From the NCBI GenBank assembly GCA_046597185.1, contig JBKJLF010000396.1:1-31860 (forward strand): 31,860 nt of DNA, read 5' to 3'. This document shows positions 1 through 8,147 of this stretch, piece after piece. Position 1 is the stretch's first letter; every line of letters starts with the position of its first letter. Source of the DNA: CAMBDR01 sp046597185. Its GTDB lineage: Bacteria > Pseudomonadota > Gammaproteobacteria > Burkholderiales > Burkholderiaceae_D. The notes beneath the pieces were generated by a model that made no database searches, had not been told where the DNA came from, and saw only the letters and a list, made by a program, of their open reading frames with translations. The translations under genes and the position numbers were made by a program.

Positions 1-1064
1 GGTAGCCGGATCATTTGCGCCATTTCCGCCTGGGATGGTGAATTAACATCAAAACGCGCGGCGGCCATCAATATCGGGCAGGTTGCAATTTGCGGGTAAA
101 AATCGTTGCGCGAGGCCAGTAAGACAAGGCAGCTTTGGCTGCGCGCTAATTGATCCAGAATTTGCAGAAAATGATTGCGCTCGTCAATGGTAATTTGTTC
201 AGAATTGAAAATAGCTTCAAAACGATCAATAAAAATGGCGTGGCGCGGTGCGGGGCCTGGTTTGCATTGCGTCAGGCTTTGCTGCAAGATTGTGGTCGCT
301 TCATCGATATTATTTTCCAGTAACTGGCCCAGACTGGTGGCGCTATGATTGGTAAACACCATTTTCTGCGCCACCTCCAAATCTAATAATAGGCCGCCCA
401 GCGTGGTCAATAAAGAATGCTCGCCTTTTTCACCTAGATCAAAACTGGCGCTTGAAATAAGCGCTAAGGTGGTGGATTGGTGGGTTAAAATCGGCAATAA
501 ACCTGCCCGTATTAATGAGGTTTTGCCCGATCCGCTTGGCCCTAAAACCAGAATCAATTCGCTTGAATGTTCGGGCGCATTTTCGGCTGAATTTGCTGTC
601 TGAATCTGGTTTTCAATAATCTGCCTGAGTTTAAAGGTCGCGTCACTGCGGCCAAAGAACACGGCGGCATGTTTTTCATCAAAGGCTTGTAAGCCGCGAA
701 ATGGCGATTCGTTTAGCCAGGTGCCTGCCTGTGCCTGGTGAGAATAATCAAATTGTACTGGTGCAATGGTGCGATAACCGCGTTTGCGAATCGTTTCGAT
801 ATATTGCGATGCGGTACTGCTGTCACCCAATAAGCGGCGTATTTGCGCAATCACTTTATGAACCGGATTATCGCCATAAATGGCACCGCCCCAGCAGCGT
901 TCTAATAATTCATCGGCGCCTATAATTGTGTTGGCTTGTTGGCAAAGGGTCACCAGCACATCCATCGCGCGTGGCTCCATCTGGCGTTGCGTTTGGCCAT
1001 CGCTAATGGTGTTGTCGCCCGGATTGACGCGCCATGCGCCAAATTGAAATTGTGTTGTTTTCAT
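1..1064 (-). CDS. Winged-helix DNA-binding / nSTAND1 NTPase regulator (C-terminus outside window)
   Basis: The frame is open from an ATG at 1064 to the left edge (354 codons seen), so the protein is incomplete only because of the window. Residues 1-105 form an OmpR/PhoB/CadC-type winged helix, ending with the typical wing RKRGYRTI (93-100). At 119-140 follows the linker PFRGLQAFDEKHAAVFFGR, characteristic of nSTAND1 NTPases. The Walker A motif GPSGSGKT is at 175-182 and a Walker B-like AIFIDRFEAIF at 276-286. In this family the missing C-terminus usually carries sensor repeats (WD40, PD40 or TPR). The expected role is an ATP-dependent signal-sensing transcription regulator in the cytoplasm. 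It is transcribed divergently from a TolB-like regulator at 1332, which suggests a shared regulatory region. Its regulon is unknown. Confidence 0.9.
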   Translation of the reverse strand, partial: MKTTQFQFGAWRVNPGDNTISDGQTQRQMEPRAMDVLVTLCQQANTIIGADELLERCWGGAIYGDNPVHKVIAQIRRLLGDSSTASQYIETIRKRGYRTIAPVQFDYSHQAQAGTWLNESPFRGLQAFDEKHAAVFFGRSDATFKLRQIIENQIQTANSAENAPEHSSELILVLGPSGSGKTSLIRAGLLPILTHQSTTLALISSASFDLGEKGEHSLLTTLGGLLLDLEVAQKMVFTNHSATSLGQLLENNIDEATTILQQSLTQCKPGPAPRHAIFIDRFEAIFNSEQITIDERNHFLQILDQLARSQSCLVLLASRNDFYPQIATCPILMAAARFDVNSPSQAEMAQMIRL

Positions 1065-1331
1065 GTGTGATCAATAACATTTTTTGGATATGAAACCAAT
1101 CGCTATGATGTGCTTGTTTTAATGCCTGGTCGGGGTGATGGCACTAGCAGGTTCCCGGCAGGTCTGAACGGCCTGTTTGTTCTACAGTTTAACCTATGAA
1201 CGCAATCGTGGTAGTGAGTTTCGGGGAAGTGGGCGGTGGCGCAAATTGCCTGCCTTGCCATTGCCAGCAGTATCAGCACTGCGGCGTCGTATTTCCATAT
1301 GTTTTTTTGATAATACAACAGGAGTTGTGTC
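1065..1331. promoter_or_regulatory. Divergent intergenic region between two signalling genes
   Basis: This 267-base gap must hold the promoters of both flanking genes. A run of seven T followed by GATAATAC (about 1302-1316) could supply an extended -10 close to the rightward gene. A good Shine-Dalgarno (AGGAG, about 1319-1323) precedes the ATG at 1332. No convincing coding frame or long palindrome was seen. Confidence 0.4.
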
Positions 1332-2165
1332 ATGACCGTTTTAGACCCTATGATTGAAACCAAAGCCGCGCTCATTCATAATGCCCTGGCACAGTCGGCT
1401 ATTTCTGCCGAAGAAATTAATGACGCCCTGGATAAAATGTTAGCGAGTGATGTTTTCAGGCGTGCCCGGCGCATGTGTCGCTTATTGCGTTATTTGGTTG
1501 CACAAAGTATGTGTGGGCATAAACGGCATATGTGTGAATATGCGATTGGTTTGGAAGTGTTTGACCGCGACCCGGCGACTTATTATCCGGGAGAAGACCC
1601 GGTGGTGCGGGTGCAAGTGGGGCGCTTGCGGGAGCGCTTAAAGGAATATTATGCCAATACGGTATTGGATGTGAAAATCCAATTTTCCATTCCATTGGGG
1701 AATTATTGCCTGCAAATTCAACGCCGCATGAGTGAATCAAGCGAATCATCGTCGCAGATTTTAATTGCGTTTGCGCCGATGCAAACTATTTCGGATGATA
1801 TTTCCGGGCGTGCTTTTGCCACGGGCTTGAATGAGGATTTAAGCTATCATTTATATCGGAAATTCGGTTCGCAATTGGTTTGTGCTGCTGCCTTGTTGGA
1901 TATGGCCAAGGGTAAGCTGGCTAACGAATATGATCAATCCGGGGCCTTATTGGCGTATATTTTGGAAGGTGGAATTCAAGTAGCGCACGGGGGGGTGAAA
2001 GTGAATGCGCGCTTGATGGATATTTATACGCATACCATTATTTGGTCGGAGCAATATATTGAAAATGCGGGGATCAGTTTGCAATTGCAGGAGCAATTTG
2101 CGGCGCGCATTGGGCAGGATGTGAAGCAATACGTGACTTTGGCTTCGGCGCGTGGGGTGAGTTAG
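1332..2165 (+). CDS. TolB-like domain regulator with adenylate-cyclase-associated N-terminal domain
   Basis: 277 aa, preceded by AGGAG. Residues 30-107 match the N-terminal module found in many TolB-domain and adenylate cyclase-like proteins: a segment around LLRYLVAQSMCGHKRHMCEY (51-70), then IGLEVFDRD and DPVVRVQVGRLRERLKEYY (89-107). Residues about 142-270 resemble the TolB N-terminal/FlgO-type alpha-beta domain (ILIAFAPMQ, then FATGLNEDLSYHL). In larger relatives this is followed by TPR repeats or a cyclase domain. Here the protein stops after the TolB-like part, so it is a short form. No signal peptide or membrane segment is visible, so a cytoplasmic signalling or DNA-binding role is likely. 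Its divergent partner also carries a winged helix. The exact function is unknown. Confidence 0.8.
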   Translation: MTVLDPMIETKAALIHNALAQSAISAEEINDALDKMLASDVFRRARRMCRLLRYLVAQSMCGHKRHMCEYAIGLEVFDRDPATYYPGEDPVVRVQVGRLRERLKEYYANTVLDVKIQFSIPLGNYCLQIQRRMSESSESSSQILIAFAPMQTISDDISGRAFATGLNEDLSYHLYRKFGSQLVCAAALLDMAKGKLANEYDQSGALLAYILEGGIQVAHGGVKVNARLMDIYTHTIIWSEQYIENAGISLQLQEQFAARIGQDVKQYVTLASARGVS

Positions 2166-2303
2166 AATCCGCATCATTCGATTCCACATCCAGGTTGCAA
2201 GGAAGAGCTTACTGCAATTGTCAGGTAAGGCTGCGCGCCATGTTATATTGACGGCCTGATTTGTACCCCTTCCCCCATTTGCCAAGCACAAAAGGAAAAA
2301 ACC

Positions 2304-3734
2304 ATGGACGCGCAAGAATTTCGTCGCCTCGGGCATCAACTGATCGACTGGGTAGCTGACTATCGGGAAGGCATCGAGCGCCATCCCGTCATGAGCCAGG
2401 TTGCGCCCGGTTCCATTCGTGCTACTTTTACACCCGAGCCACCGCAACAAGGGCAGGGCATGGATCAGGCACTGCTGGCGCTTGAGCGCGACATTTTGCC
2501 CGGCATCACCCATTGGAACCACCCCGCGTTTTTCGCCTATTTCCCCGCTATTACCAGCTACCCCTCGATTTTGGCTGATCTGGTGACCGCCGGCCTTGGC
2601 GCGCAAGGCTTGAACTGGCAAGCCAGCCCGGCAGCGGCTGAAGTGGAAGAGGTGGTGATGGACTGGTTGCGCCAAATGCTGGGTTTAAGCCCGGCATTTA
2701 GCGGCGTGATTCATGATACCGCCAGTACCGCCACCCTGTGCGCCTTGCTGTGCGCACGCGAAAAAGGCTCCCACTTTTCCCAGAACGGCCCCGGCCTGCA
2801 AGGCGGTAGTGCACCCTTGGTGGTGTATTCCAGCAATCAGGCCCATAGTTCCATCGAAAAGGCGGCATTGCTGGCCGGGTTTGGCAAACACCATTTGCGT
2901 TTGATCGACACCGACGAGCAACACGCACTGCGGCTTGACCTGCTGGAACAAGCCATTGCCGCCGATTTGGCTGCGGGTTTGCAGCCGTGCGCACTGGTGG
3001 GTTGCGTTGGCACCACCGGCACCACGGCAGTAGACCCCCTGCCCGCCATGGCCGCGCTGGCGCAGCAGCATGGGCTGTGGTTTCATGTGGATGCCGCCAT
3101 GGCGGGCACGGCCATGTTGTTGCCTGAATGCAGGCACATTTGGGAGGGCGTCGAAAACGCCGATTCGCTGATCATCAATCCGCATAAATGGATGGGCGTT
3201 GGCTTTGATTTTGCCGCCTACTTTGTGCGTGATCCAGAGCATCTGATCCGCGTCATGAGCACCAACCCCAGCTATTTGCAGACAACGCAAGACAGCCAGG
3301 TTAAAAATTACCGCGACTGGCATATTCAACTGGGTCGCCGTTTCCGCGCACTCAAGCTGTGGTTTGTGCTGGCCGATCAGGGCGTGACAGGTATTCAGGC
3401 GCGCTTGCGACGGGACCTGGACAACGCGCAATGGTTCAAGGCCCGGGTTGAGGCGGCGGCGGATTGGGAAATCATGGCACCGGTGCCATTTCAAACCGTC
3501 TGCATCCGCCACGTGCCGCCATCGCTAAAAAGTGATCTGGCCGCGCTCAATACGCACAATTTGGCCATTGCCCACAGCATCAACCAATCAGGACAAGCTT
3601 ACCTGACCCCATCGATCCTCAAAGGCCAGCAAATTTTGCGTGTCAGCATCGGCTCCGAGCCGACTGAGCGGCAGCATGTTCAGACTTTGTGGGATCAATT
3701 GCGTGCCGCATCAAGGGCAATTGAATCCAATTAG
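2304..3734 (+). CDS. PLP-dependent aromatic-L-amino-acid decarboxylase family protein
   Basis: 476 aa, the usual length for group II decarboxylases, with a Shine-Dalgarno-like AAAGGA before the ATG. All key family features are present. The PLP-stacking His is H181 (NQAHSS), the pyridine-N-binding Asp and its neighbour Ala are D263 and A265 (HVDAAMAG), and the Schiff-base Lys is K295 in INPHKWM. The active-site loop Tyr is Y324 (NPSYLQTTQDS), equivalent to Tyr332 of animal DOPA decarboxylase. Tyr at this place favours simple decarboxylation over the oxidative-deaminating reaction of Phe variants. Motifs FFAYFP (77-82) and LGRRFRALKLWFVL are also typical. It should convert tryptophan, tyrosine, phenylalanine or DOPA to the amine in the cytoplasm; substrate choice cannot be read from the sequence. 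It appears to be a single-gene unit. Confidence 0.93.
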   Translation: MDAQEFRRLGHQLIDWVADYREGIERHPVMSQVAPGSIRATFTPEPPQQGQGMDQALLALERDILPGITHWNHPAFFAYFPAITSYPSILADLVTAGLGAQGLNWQASPAAAEVEEVVMDWLRQMLGLSPAFSGVIHDTASTATLCALLCAREKGSHFSQNGPGLQGGSAPLVVYSSNQAHSSIEKAALLAGFGKHHLRLIDTDEQHALRLDLLEQAIAADLAAGLQPCALVGCVGTTGTTAVDPLPAMAALAQQHGLWFHVDAAMAGTAMLLPECRHIWEGVENADSLIINPHKWMGVGFDFAAYFVRDPEHLIRVMSTNPSYLQTTQDSQVKNYRDWHIQLGRRFRALKLWFVLADQGVTGIQARLRRDLDNAQWFKARVEAAADWEIMAPVPFQTVCIRHVPPSLKSDLAALNTHNLAIAHSINQSGQAYLTPSILKGQQILRVSIGSEPTERQHVQTLWDQLRAASRAIESN

Positions 3735-3858
3735 CTGGATTATTGCGAGGCATCAACAACAGGGAAGGGCTTGCAACCGTGCTGACAAATTTATTTGACT
3801 CCCGGCACAATTCATCGTAGTCTAAGCATTGGTATCTATTTTTGTAGATGGGGAGAAC

Positions 3859-4368
3859 ATGAATAATTATCAAACGCTGATAAAAGTGCCTCTGGTTCCG
3901 CAAGAAAAAAGCAATCTTTGCTGGTTTGCCTGCAGCATGATGTTGTATCGCTGGTCGGTGAAAAAATCAGGCCAGAGTTCCATGATCAAAGATCCGCACG
4001 AAAGCGAAACAGTCATGGAGTGGCACAAGAAGAATGAAGGCCTCGACGCCAAGGGCGTGACCACGCTGGCCATGAAGCTCAACCTGCGCGCCCATAAGTT
4101 TACCAGTCTGCCGCGCAACTTTACCGATATGAAAGCGGTATTGCAAAAACACGGGCCAATCTGGACCGCCGTATCGAAGAACTGGAATGGCAAAGGCGAT
4201 CAAAATATTCCGCATGTGATTGTGATCTATGGCGCACTCGATACGGGCGTTTGGATTCATGATCCCGAACCCGTGGCAAAAGGCACCACACGCCTCCTGA
4301 CATGGAGTGATCTCCAAAAAGCCGATACCAAGAACGAATATTTTGGCGTAAGCGCTGACCCCAATTAA
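3859..4368 (+). CDS. Papain-like / C39-like cysteine peptidase family protein
   Basis: 169 aa. The start at 3859 is chosen over an upstream frame start because GGGGAG lies just before it. The layout fits the papain-like C70/C39 fold. An oxyanion Gln (Q15) precedes NLCWFACSMM with the likely nucleophile C21, followed by a His in the strand PHVIVIYGA (H119) and an Asp in the HDP turn (D135). This is the core of a minimal papain domain of the AvrRpt2 type. There is no signal peptide, membrane segment or prodomain. The gene lies tail-to-tail with the zinc-ribbon/DUF2589 operon, separated by a bidirectional hairpin, and may belong to the same system as a processing enzyme or an effector. Peptidase activity is inferred from residues, and the substrate is unknown. 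Confidence 0.75.
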   Translation: MNNYQTLIKVPLVPQEKSNLCWFACSMMLYRWSVKKSGQSSMIKDPHESETVMEWHKKNEGLDAKGVTTLAMKLNLRAHKFTSLPRNFTDMKAVLQKHGPIWTAVSKNWNGKGDQNIPHVIVIYGALDTGVWIHDPEPVAKGTTRLLTWSDLQKADTKNEYFGVSADPN

Positions 4369-4386
4369 GCTCTTGTGGCAACCGGC

Positions 4387-4415
4387 GCGGGCAGGGGGAG
4401 CGCAACCCTGCCCGC
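4387..4415. terminator. Hairpin between convergent genes
   Basis: A perfect 10-bp inverted repeat, GCGGGCAGGG (4387-4396) and CCCTGCCCGC (4406-4415), with a 9-base loop. It sits between the stops of the peptidase gene (4368) and the convergent zinc-ribbon gene (4443). Position and strength suggest a shared bidirectional terminator, although neither side has a strong T tract. Confidence 0.55.
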
Positions 4416-4442
4416 CACCTTGCTTTGTGCCCGGCGTCAGTG

Positions 4443-4964
4443 TCAGGTTTTACCTTTGGCGCGATTCATCATTTCGGTCGCTTTTTCGAAATTGCCGTGC
4501 AGTTTTTCCAGCGCGGCCAGACTGTCGTTTGATTTTTCGCGGTTGACCCTTAATTCCAACCCGCAAGCCGGGCAGGCCAAGGGCATGCCGCTGAGCAGAA
4601 CCGGAATCTGTACTTCAAAACGAGTTTGGCAGCGTGGGCATTGCACGCCCGGTTGTGCGCTCATCACTGGCGCTTGCCGCCACGTTTGCGGCGCGGGGCT
4701 GCGTTGTTGCTGCCATGCCATTGGCGCGGGTGTCTGTGCCCAGGTGCCTGGTTTGGGTGGCGCTGCCTGGCTGCCAGCCACATTCGCTACCGGCGCGGCG
4801 GGCGCTTCGGGCGGGGGGGCGGTGGCATCGTGCGCAGGTTCATGCACAGGCGTGGGCGTTGCATGTGCGTATGCGGGCGGCGTGGCGTTCTCTGCGGACG
4901 GTTCTGCTGCCCAAAATGCCTTGATTGCGTGATCCAGACGGTGCAAAAATTCATTAAAACGCAT
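4443..4964 (-). CDS. Zinc-ribbon protein with proline/alanine-rich linker, in the DUF2589 operon
   Basis: 173 aa from ATG 4964, which has AGGGGTGG in front; a GTG two codons upstream (4970) is the alternative. A short N-terminal helix (NEFLHRLDHAIKAFW) is followed by about 75 residues of low-complexity Ala/Pro-rich linker. A zinc-ribbon knuckle pair follows, CPRCQTRFEV and LACPACGLEL (CxxC-x20-CxxC, residues about 110-137), then a helical tail. The gene is the last of the minus-strand DUF2589 operon, and its start lies only 9 bases after the stop of the preceding gene, so translational coupling is likely. There is no signal peptide. It could be an adaptor that docks a partner through its ribbon or N-terminal helix. 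The precise function is unknown. Confidence 0.75.
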   Translation of the reverse strand: MRFNEFLHRLDHAIKAFWAAEPSAENATPPAYAHATPTPVHEPAHDATAPPPEAPAAPVANVAGSQAAPPKPGTWAQTPAPMAWQQQRSPAPQTWRQAPVMSAQPGVQCPRCQTRFEVQIPVLLSGMPLACPACGLELRVNREKSNDSLAALEKLHGNFEKATEMMNRAKGKT

Positions 4965-4973
4965 TGCCACCCC

Positions 4974-5621
4974 TTAGCTTTTGAGTGAGCTGGCTGGCGT
5001 CACCGTATCCAATGCGGCAGTCATCGTCGCCCGACTCTCAACCTCGGTGGCCGAGGTATCACTGGCTGCCGCGCTTTGCGTCTGTTTGCTGGTCGACGCT
5101 TGTTCCATGATTTGGAATAACTGCTGTAAACCCGCCGGCATGTCCGATTGCACCAGATTGAGTGTGACTTTCATGTCGATGGTGGTGTCGGTGTTATTGC
5201 TGGCCTTGTACACCGCCCGCATGGAAACCGCGCGGCTGGGCGTGGGGCTGGTGGTGGCTGCGGCAGCAAATGCCGTTCCTGCTACCCCTGCACGCCTTTG
5301 CTCTGTTTCGCTATCGGTTTCGATAATTTTCAGGCTGAACGACAGTTGCGCATCCTTAACCTGTAGCAAGGGAATCGGCACCAGTGACAATAAAGGCAGT
5401 TCGACTTCGGCCTCCACATCGCGACCATTCACATCTTGCTTTGTATAGTTAAAGCTGACGGTACGCAAGCGGCCAAAGCTGTTTTCTGATTTGGCATCGC
5501 CTTGCTTGTCAAAGCCGACGCTTTCGATAAAGTCTGCCGAGGCGCGGGCTGCCATCGCCTCGGCCTCAATGATGGCGACGATGGGCGATCCGATCAATTG
5601 CGCAAAGGGAAGTGATTTCAT
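4974..5621 (-). CDS. DUF2589 domain-containing protein (second copy)
   Basis: 215 aa. The DUF2589 hallmarks are clear: an N-terminal amphipathic helix LIGSPIVAIIEAEAMAARAS, then ADFIESVGFD, then the beta-rich core with LRTVSFNYT and VELPLLSLVPIPLLQVKDAQ. In the family this PLL-VPIP-L segment is the most conserved part. A middle low-complexity stretch (about 118-130) and a Ser/Thr/Ala-rich tail (from about 180) are probably disordered. No signal peptide or membrane segment is seen. It lies 75 bases after the short DUF2589-like gene and 9 bases before the zinc-ribbon gene. The biochemical role of DUF2589 is not established. The beta-rich, helix-led design and duplication suggest a structural, oligomer-forming component (inference). 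Confidence 0.8.
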   Translation of the reverse strand: MKSLPFAQLIGSPIVAIIEAEAMAARASADFIESVGFDKQGDAKSENSFGRLRTVSFNYTKQDVNGRDVEAEVELPLLSLVPIPLLQVKDAQLSFSLKIIETDSETEQRRAGVAGTAFAAAATTSPTPSRAVSMRAVYKASNNTDTTIDMKVTLNLVQSDMPAGLQQLFQIMEQASTSKQTQSAAASDTSATEVESRATMTAALDTVTPASSLKS

Positions 5622-5696
5622 GGGATGTATGCTGTCGTTAAGTTAAATCGGAGTCAGTTTGTTGCATGGGCATGAATGGGCATGAATGGCATCATG

Positions 5697-6050
5697 CTAC
5701 TCACGCTCAACCAGAATTTTGCCGCCTTCGGATTCGTTGGCACCCGTGTTGATATCATAATTGCTGATACCCGCCGTGATGTCCAGGCTTGATATGGCCT
5801 GTTCTTTCATTTCACTCAAGGCGCGCGCATCGACCACCACTTCGCTACCCTCGGCCCGCCCTTCACCCAGGAAGGCGCATTTGAGTTGAATATTGATGCT
5901 TTTGATTTCAACCCTGGGAACAGGGAAACACTGAAGCACAGGATCTTTCCGATAAAAATCAACGAGTTTGGCAGAAGCCGTGTCAGACTCAAACCTGGCA
6001 GTGGCGACATCGCGGAGAATTCCGGCTAAGATTGCTGACAATTGCGGCAT
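5697..6050 (-). CDS. Short DUF2589-like companion protein
   Basis: 117 aa, starting at an ATG preceded by GGGATA. The N-terminal helix (SAILAGILRDVATARFESD) is followed by a segment VLQCFPVPRVEIKSINIQLK. This parallels the VPIP-x(2-3)-(I/V)-x(4)-(I/L)-x-F core of both neighbouring DUF2589 proteins, so it reads as a reduced relative of the same fold. The C-terminal part is acidic and polar (GANESEGGK). It lies between the two full DUF2589 genes on the same strand with gaps of about 75 bases, consistent with one operon. No function is known. Confidence 0.65.
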   Translation of the reverse strand: MPQLSAILAGILRDVATARFESDTASAKLVDFYRKDPVLQCFPVPRVEIKSINIQLKCAFLGEGRAEGSEVVVDARALSEMKEQAISSLDITAGISNYDINTGANESEGGKILVERE

Positions 6051-6125
6051 AAAAGTATCCCGTGCTGAGTGTTAAAAATACGCATTAAGAAATCAAACTG
6101 AGATCAAACAGCATTCAAACTGAAA

Positions 6126-6782
6126 TCAGGGTGGCGTTGGGGTTGCGGCCACCGCCACTGGCGGGCTCTTGATTGCATTTTCCAGAATTTGCAGGATTTT
6201 TGCCATACCGCCCGGCATCGAATCCTGCACCGCGCGCACATGCACGCTCATCGTCGCTTCGGTACTGAAGCGGCTGCTGTTTTCCGAGGTGGCGCTGTGT
6301 TTGGATGATACGGCAACATTAAAGTTGACGGAAACCGGGCTCCAAAACGCTTTGTACTGGAACTTTGAATCGACGGCGATATCCAGATTGTCCGAGGTGG
6401 CGTTTTTATGCTTGTATTCTTCGGCCATTTTTGCCATGAAATCGATGGTCATTTCATCAATGCGCAAGAATGGAATCGGTACGATGGTGAGTAAGGGGAC
6501 GGTGAGCGTGGCGTCGGTTTCGGTGCCGTTGACGTTTTGCTGTTTGTATTCAAATGTGACGGTTCGGATTTTGCCAAAACTGCTGTTGGTATCGCTGCTC
6601 TTACCAGTACCATCAATCGACGGGAACAGTGCGTCATCATTTTGTTTCTCAAAACCGACAGTCTGAATAAATTCGATGGTGGAGCGTGCTGCAAGTGCTT
6701 GTGCTTCAATGGCCGCTTTCATCGGCCCGCCGATGATATTGCCAAATGGAAGCTGGGTGAGCGCTCTGGTTACGTAGGCCAT
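6126..6782 (-). CDS. DUF2589 domain-containing protein (first copy)
   Basis: 218 aa, first gene of the minus-strand operon. The N-terminal helix PFGNIIGGPMKAAIEAQALA is followed by STIEFIQTVGFEKQ, a polar insert with DGTGKSSDTNSS, then IRTVTFEYKQQNVNGTETDA and VPLLTIVPIPFLRIDEMTID. The order and spacing match the second copy at 4974-5621, so the two are diverged paralogues rather than a recent duplication. The C-terminal half is beta-rich (SVNFNVAVSSKHS), followed by a helical PGGMAKILQILENAI that corresponds to PAGLQQLFQIMEQAS in the other copy. The tail is Pro/Ala/Thr-rich. The gene is divergent from a glucosaminidase gene at 7089. Function is unknown; no catalytic motif is seen. Confidence 0.82.
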   Translation of the reverse strand: MAYVTRALTQLPFGNIIGGPMKAAIEAQALAARSTIEFIQTVGFEKQNDDALFPSIDGTGKSSDTNSSFGKIRTVTFEYKQQNVNGTETDATLTVPLLTIVPIPFLRIDEMTIDFMAKMAEEYKHKNATSDNLDIAVDSKFQYKAFWSPVSVNFNVAVSSKHSATSENSSRFSTEATMSVHVRAVQDSMPGGMAKILQILENAIKSPPVAVAATPTPP

Positions 6783-7088
6783 AATTGTTCTCGCTTTCTG
6801 AAAAAATCGATATGAACATCAAATAACAATCTGAATTCCGACATCTACCGCTTCTTTATTACCTGTGAAATGAAACGCGATTGACTCATTGTTGCACCAA
6901 CCTGCGCCAAGACGGTAAAGTTGTCAAGGCATCAAAGGATTTACGACTGATGCGGTGTCTGCTACCGTGTGCAGCAATTATAGTACGTCCTCGCTTGCTG
7001 TTTTTGGAAAAAGCAAAAAAATTATGCGCCCGCTTCGGAAATCGGGGTAATATGTTTCAAATTCCAACTGTTTGAATGGGAGCGTCCT
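6783..7088. promoter_or_regulatory. Divergent intergenic region (DUF2589 operon / glucosaminidase)
   Basis: 306 bases without a supported gene. It should carry both divergent promoters. A TTGACA-like hexamer is present on the minus strand near 6917-6922 but lacks a convincing -10 partner, and TATAGT near 6979 is a possible plus-strand -10. An A-rich tract lies at about 7010-7022. No strong palindrome was identified. Confidence 0.3.
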
Positions 7089-7631
7089 ATGGCGATGGCA
7101 GATTTCCAGTTTCGATTTTTGCAAGAGTGGGCAGAGATAGGCGGGCCTGTTGCGCGTAAGCATAAACTTCCCGTGAGTGCAATGCTCGCTTGCGCATCAG
7201 TTGAGTCGGATTGGGGCCGGGGCAGCATCTACAAAGAAACCTTGAATCCGTTCAGCCTGCAAAAATGGCCGCATGTGCCTAAACCCAAAACCAACCGCAC
7301 CGCTTGGCGCGATACCGTGATTCAAGTCAGCCCGAAAAAGACCGCGAAAGCGCCCTTCAGTTGTGCCACTGATCGGGCTGATGCGGTGCGGCAATGGTGT
7401 GAATGGATTTTATTTTATGGCGAAGCGGATGGCCCACCGGGCAATCAAGACCCGAAATTGCCGCATGTCAAAGTCGCCTCGGCGGTGGCCAACCGTGAGC
7501 GTCTGTTGGCTTTTCGCACCAGCGGCGAAGACTTTGCCAAGCGCTTGCCACTGGTGGGTTTTGGCGAAAGCCGCACCAGTTTGGTGTATGCCAGGCGCCT
7601 GACCGATTTCTCGATGGGTAGTTACGATTAA
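7089..7631 (+). CDS. Glucosaminidase-domain peptidoglycan hydrolase
   Basis: 180 aa, starting at an ATG preceded by GGGAG. Residues 10-60 show the FlgJ/LytG-type glucosaminidase pattern: an N-terminal helix, LPVSAMLACASVESDWGRGS with the likely catalytic Glu at E39, and then NPFSLQKW, equivalent to the N-(L/P)FG-(I/L)-K loop. Downstream, the segment DRADAVRQWCEWILFYG fits the helix that follows the catalytic core in this family. No signal peptide is visible, so export would need another route, or the enzyme acts on injection or lysis. It is divergent from the DUF2589 operon, and its pairing with a second hydrolase (3859) on the other flank suggests a functional link. The glycosidic specificity is inferred. 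Confidence 0.8.
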   Translation: MAMADFQFRFLQEWAEIGGPVARKHKLPVSAMLACASVESDWGRGSIYKETLNPFSLQKWPHVPKPKTNRTAWRDTVIQVSPKKTAKAPFSCATDRADAVRQWCEWILFYGEADGPPGNQDPKLPHVKVASAVANRERLLAFRTSGEDFAKRLPLVGFGESRTSLVYARRLTDFSMGSYD

Positions 7632-7791
7632 GCTGATGCGGCCTGGATTACCGCCATGGTGTGGCCAATGTCGGGCCGAGCAGGTTAGCGTGAAATAACC
7701 CGATGTCGAAATGAACAGAACTCTCGCAGCCAAAACGGCACGATTCCGGAATCATTTCATAATTCGGGGGGCGCCGCCAGATTCATGAAAG

Positions 7792-8091
7792 TTAGTGCGT
7801 GTTTAACAGGTACACAGAATCGCCAGAAGTGTGCTCAAGCAGGGCAACGATTGCATTGCACTCAGCGGTATTGGTTGCCGGAGGCAATGACACACTCCCC
7901 GCAGATGTATTGATCCCTTGTGCATGATAGAAAATCCCTGATGCGAGGATCGCACCATTCTCGGCAAGTTGCATGAAGTTGTTTTCGATGTGTGCGATTG
8001 AATGTGGTGCGGACAGTTGCGCCGTGCCGTCTGTGGTTAATGCACCGCCCAGTAATAACCAGTACAAATGTAATGGCTTGGAAACATTCAA
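7792..8091 (-). CDS. Small hypothetical protein
   Basis: 99 aa, with an AGAGG Shine-Dalgarno eight bases before the ATG, which favours a real gene. The N-terminus (HLYWLLLGGAL) is hydrophobic and could be a weak signal or anchor segment, but no clear cleavage site is visible. The rest is polar with no recognised domain. Frames on the opposite strand overlap it but lack a good ribosome binding site. I do not recognise the family. Confidence 0.45.
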   Translation of the reverse strand: MNVSKPLHLYWLLLGGALTTDGTAQLSAPHSIAHIENNFMQLAENGAILASGIFYHAQGINTSAGSVSLPPATNTAECNAIVALLEHTSGDSVYLLNTH

Positions 8092-8147
8092 TACCTCTTC
8101 ACGTTTTTACGCTGCCTTGGGCCAAATGCCGGGATGTGGCAATCATA

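Noticed and set aside
1947..2675. 242-codon minus-strand frame across the end of the TolB-like gene and the start of the decarboxylase
   Set aside because: It lies opposite two well-supported plus-strand genes and has no recognisable domain; its composition is that of an antisense shadow.
2685..3512. 275-codon minus-strand frame opposite the decarboxylase gene
   Set aside because: Antisense to a gene with all catalytic residues conserved, and no domain of its own.
4375..4932. 185-codon plus-strand frame over the zinc-ribbon gene
   Set aside because: Ala/Gly/Cys-rich artefact of the opposite Pro/Ala-rich linker. The minus-strand gene has CxxC pairs, a binding site and operon context.
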